A stretch of 6,113 nucleotides of DNA, from assembly GCA_018224415.1 (NCBI GenBank), contig JAGTUZ010000286.1, positions 1 through 6,113 of the forward strand, given 5' to 3'. Positions within the stretch are counted from its first letter, which is position 1. Each line of letters begins with the position of its first letter. Below, one piece after another: positions 5,527 to 6,113 of this stretch. The stretch comes from Bacteroidota bacterium. Its GTDB lineage: Bacteria; Bacteroidota; Ignavibacteria; SZUA-365. A model generated the notes under the pieces. The model was not told where the DNA came from, ran no database searches, and was given only the letters and a program-made list of their open reading frames with translations. The position numbers and the translations under genes were made by a program.

Positions 5527-5556
5527 TGCAGGGGCGCGTTGCGAAGCGCCCTTACA
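5527..5556. repeat. REP-like GC-rich palindrome between winged-HTH and NYN genes
   Basis: An 11-position stem with one mismatch and one G-T pair (TGTAAGGGCGC against GCGCCCCTGCA on the minus strand) continues inward by two A-T pairs, past one bulge, to a three-base loop. It begins eight bases after the winged-HTH stop codon. There is no T-run, so it is either a rho-independent-like pause site without a U tract or a dispersed repetitive extragenic palindrome. The G4-C-G-C / G-C-G-C3 design resembles short mobile palindromes common in environmental genomes, but copy number cannot be judged here. Confidence 0.6.
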
Positions 5557-5563
5557 GGAATTC

Positions 5564-5893
5564 CTACATGCAGTTGAGGCAGGCGTCGTCGCCGTCGGCG
5601 TTGTGCACGCGCTGCTCGCCGCCGCCCGGGTAGAGGAGGTCGCCCGGTAGGTACAGCGTCGCGATGCCCGAACCTTGCTTCCGCAGCCATCCACCGAGGA
5701 TGAGTTCCTGCAGGTCGCGACGTGCCGTACTTTCGGAGATGCGGGTCAGCTCCGCGTATTCGCGGCTGCTCACCTCTCCGGTCTTGAGTACATGCCGCAA
5801 CACGATCTTCTGTCGCGGGGCAATAATCGGATCGCGGTCGATGCGGGCTTTCGGTTCCATCAGTCTGACGTACTGCTCGCGCTTGTCTGCCAT
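5564..5893 (-). CDS. Small winged-HTH (DeoR-type) regulator with C-terminal CxxC, 109 aa
   Basis: A DNA-binding protein made of one winged helix. Residues 26-82 read PRQKIVLRHVL, then EVSSREYAELTRISESTARRD (helix-turn-helix with the recognition helix near 53-62), then LQELILGGWLRKQGSG and IATLYLP (wing). This pattern matches DeoR-type repressors and the wHTH found at the C-termini of Fic and RecG-like proteins. The N-terminal 25 residues are charged. The C-terminal tail is Gly-rich and acidic, ending DDACLNCM with C105 and C108, which could bind metal or form a disulfide. No sugar-sensor domain follows, so it is far shorter than a full DeoR repressor. ATG 5893 is supported by AAAGGA six bases upstream; earlier in-frame ATGs have no SD and would run into the promoter. 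It is probably autoregulated through the palindrome in its promoter. It may also act on the outer-membrane-protein gene, where the operator core recurs. Confidence 0.82.
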   Translation of the reverse strand: MADKREQYVRLMEPKARIDRDPIIAPRQKIVLRHVLKTGEVSSREYAELTRISESTARRDLQELILGGWLRKQGSGIATLYLPGDLLYPGGGEQRVHNADGDDACLNCM

Positions 5894-5931
5894 CAGGGTT
5901 CCTTTCTCCATAAAAAATACAAACGTGAATC

Positions 5932-5948
5932 TATTATCCCGGATAATA
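5932..5948 (-). promoter_or_regulatory. 17-bp perfect palindrome, putative operator of the winged-HTH gene
   Basis: TATTATCCCGGATAATA is a perfect inverted repeat with 8-bp arms and one central base, standing out in a GC-rich region. It covers the predicted -10 and transcription start of the winged-HTH gene, the classic position for repression. Binding by the gene's own product is inferred from position only. Confidence 0.65.
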
Positions 5949-5971
5949 CTGAGTACGGCACATCGAAACAA
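5943..5971 (-). promoter_or_regulatory. Promoter of the winged-HTH gene
   Basis: On the minus strand TTGTTT (5966-5971) and TATTAT (5943-5948) are spaced by 17 bp. The -10 is the left arm of the palindrome as read on the minus strand. Predicted transcription start lies inside the other arm, near 5936, giving a leader of about 43 bases. Confidence 0.55.
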
Positions 5972-5976
5972 GGCAA

Positions 5977-6012
5977 CCCGCCTTCGCCCCGCTGCGCGGC
6001 GCTACGGCGTGG
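5977..6012. repeat. Long imperfect hairpin upstream of the winged-HTH promoter
   Basis: CCCGCC (5977-5982) pairs with GGCGTGG (6006-6012) around a T bulge. Partial pairing continues inward to CCGC and GCGG around a three-base loop. Motifs CCTTCG and GCTACGGCG recur around it (CCTTCG again at 6021-6026). The shape resembles the dispersed CGCCTTCGC...GCTACGGCG palindromes common in environmental genomes. It lies between the right-edge gene's end and the winged-HTH promoter, where it could also insulate transcription; no T-run follows. Confidence 0.5.
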
Positions 6013-6029
6013 CAGGCCCACCTTCGCTC

Positions 6030-6076
6030 CATCTCACCATCTCACCATCTCTCCATCTCCCCATCTCCCCATCTCC
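6030..6076. repeat. 8-bp polypyrimidine minisatellite (CATCTCMC)
   Basis: Five 8-base units in register (CATCTCAC twice, CATCTCTC, CATCTCCC twice) and a partial sixth, CATCTCC, run up to a C/T-rich stretch. On the minus strand this is GGGAGATG-type polypurine lying just past the stop codon of the right-edge gene. Tandem identity and lack of codon structure mark it as non-coding satellite DNA. Confidence 0.85.
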
Positions 6077-6088
6077 TTCTCCCCCAAC

Positions 6089-6113
6089 CTACCGCAGCAT
6101 CTTCAGCATGTAC
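6089..6113 (-). CDS. C-terminal scrap of a gene entering from the right edge
   Basis: The minus strand reads YMLKMLR and then TAG (6089-6091) in one frame. The sequence changes abruptly to repeat DNA after the stop, as expected at a gene end. The ending, two hydrophobic residues plus Arg after a Lys, is compatible with the last strand of a T9SS sorting domain, like RMLLIR in the left-edge gene. Seven codons are too few to prove this or even that the frame is coding. Confidence 0.4.

Noticed and set aside
4781..5650. 289-aa plus-strand open frame
   Set aside because: It is antisense to the NYN gene and the end of the winged-HTH gene; both have clear motifs, and the plus frame shows none.

Overview
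The window looks like ordinary chromosome from a GC-rich member of the Bacteroidota/Chlorobiota/Ignavibacteriota/Rhodothermota group. The main clue is a secreted beta-helix protein ending in a type IX secretion (T9SS) type A-like sorting domain. An outer-membrane protein of Bacteroidota-like character fits the same placement. Most starts have recognisable Shine-Dalgarno (SD) sequences (GAGG, AAAGG, AAAGGA, AGGAGG), and one promoter is nearly perfect sigma70 (TTGACA, 17 bp, TATACT). Both argue against Bacteroidia proper, which usually lack SD sites and use a different promoter consensus. The species cannot be named from this sequence.

Layout. A plus-strand gene cut by the left edge (1-1310) encodes the beta-helix/T9SS protein. 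Everything else reads on the minus strand. In transcription order from the right edge these are: a C-terminal scrap of another gene (6089-6113); a small winged-HTH regulator with a CxxC tail (5564-5893); a NYN/LabA-type nuclease-like protein (4268-5401); a predicted outer-membrane protein (3348-4166); a CYTH-domain protein six bases behind it (2832-3341); a polytopic YdjM/DUF457-like membrane protein (2066-2725); a decayed T9SS tail (1955-2065); and a stand-alone response-regulator receiver (1359-1724), convergent with the beta-helix gene.

Regulation and non-coding DNA. The winged-HTH gene has a promoter whose -10 lies inside a perfect 17-bp palindrome. A 12-base core of that palindrome recurs in front of the outer-membrane-protein gene, suggesting autoregulation and a small local regulon. 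Intergenic DNA carries an 8-bp minisatellite (6030-6076), a hexanucleotide array (1895-1942), REP-like palindromes (5527-5556, 5977-6012), and a polypurine element that begins at the stop codon of two unrelated minus-strand genes.

The genes do not form a recognisable pathway. No mobile element, CRISPR array, phage, tRNA or rRNA was seen. I do not see an obvious new defence or biosynthetic system. The most rewarding items are the operator pair, the T9SS-tail remnant, the stop-codon polypurine element and the three-part NYN protein.
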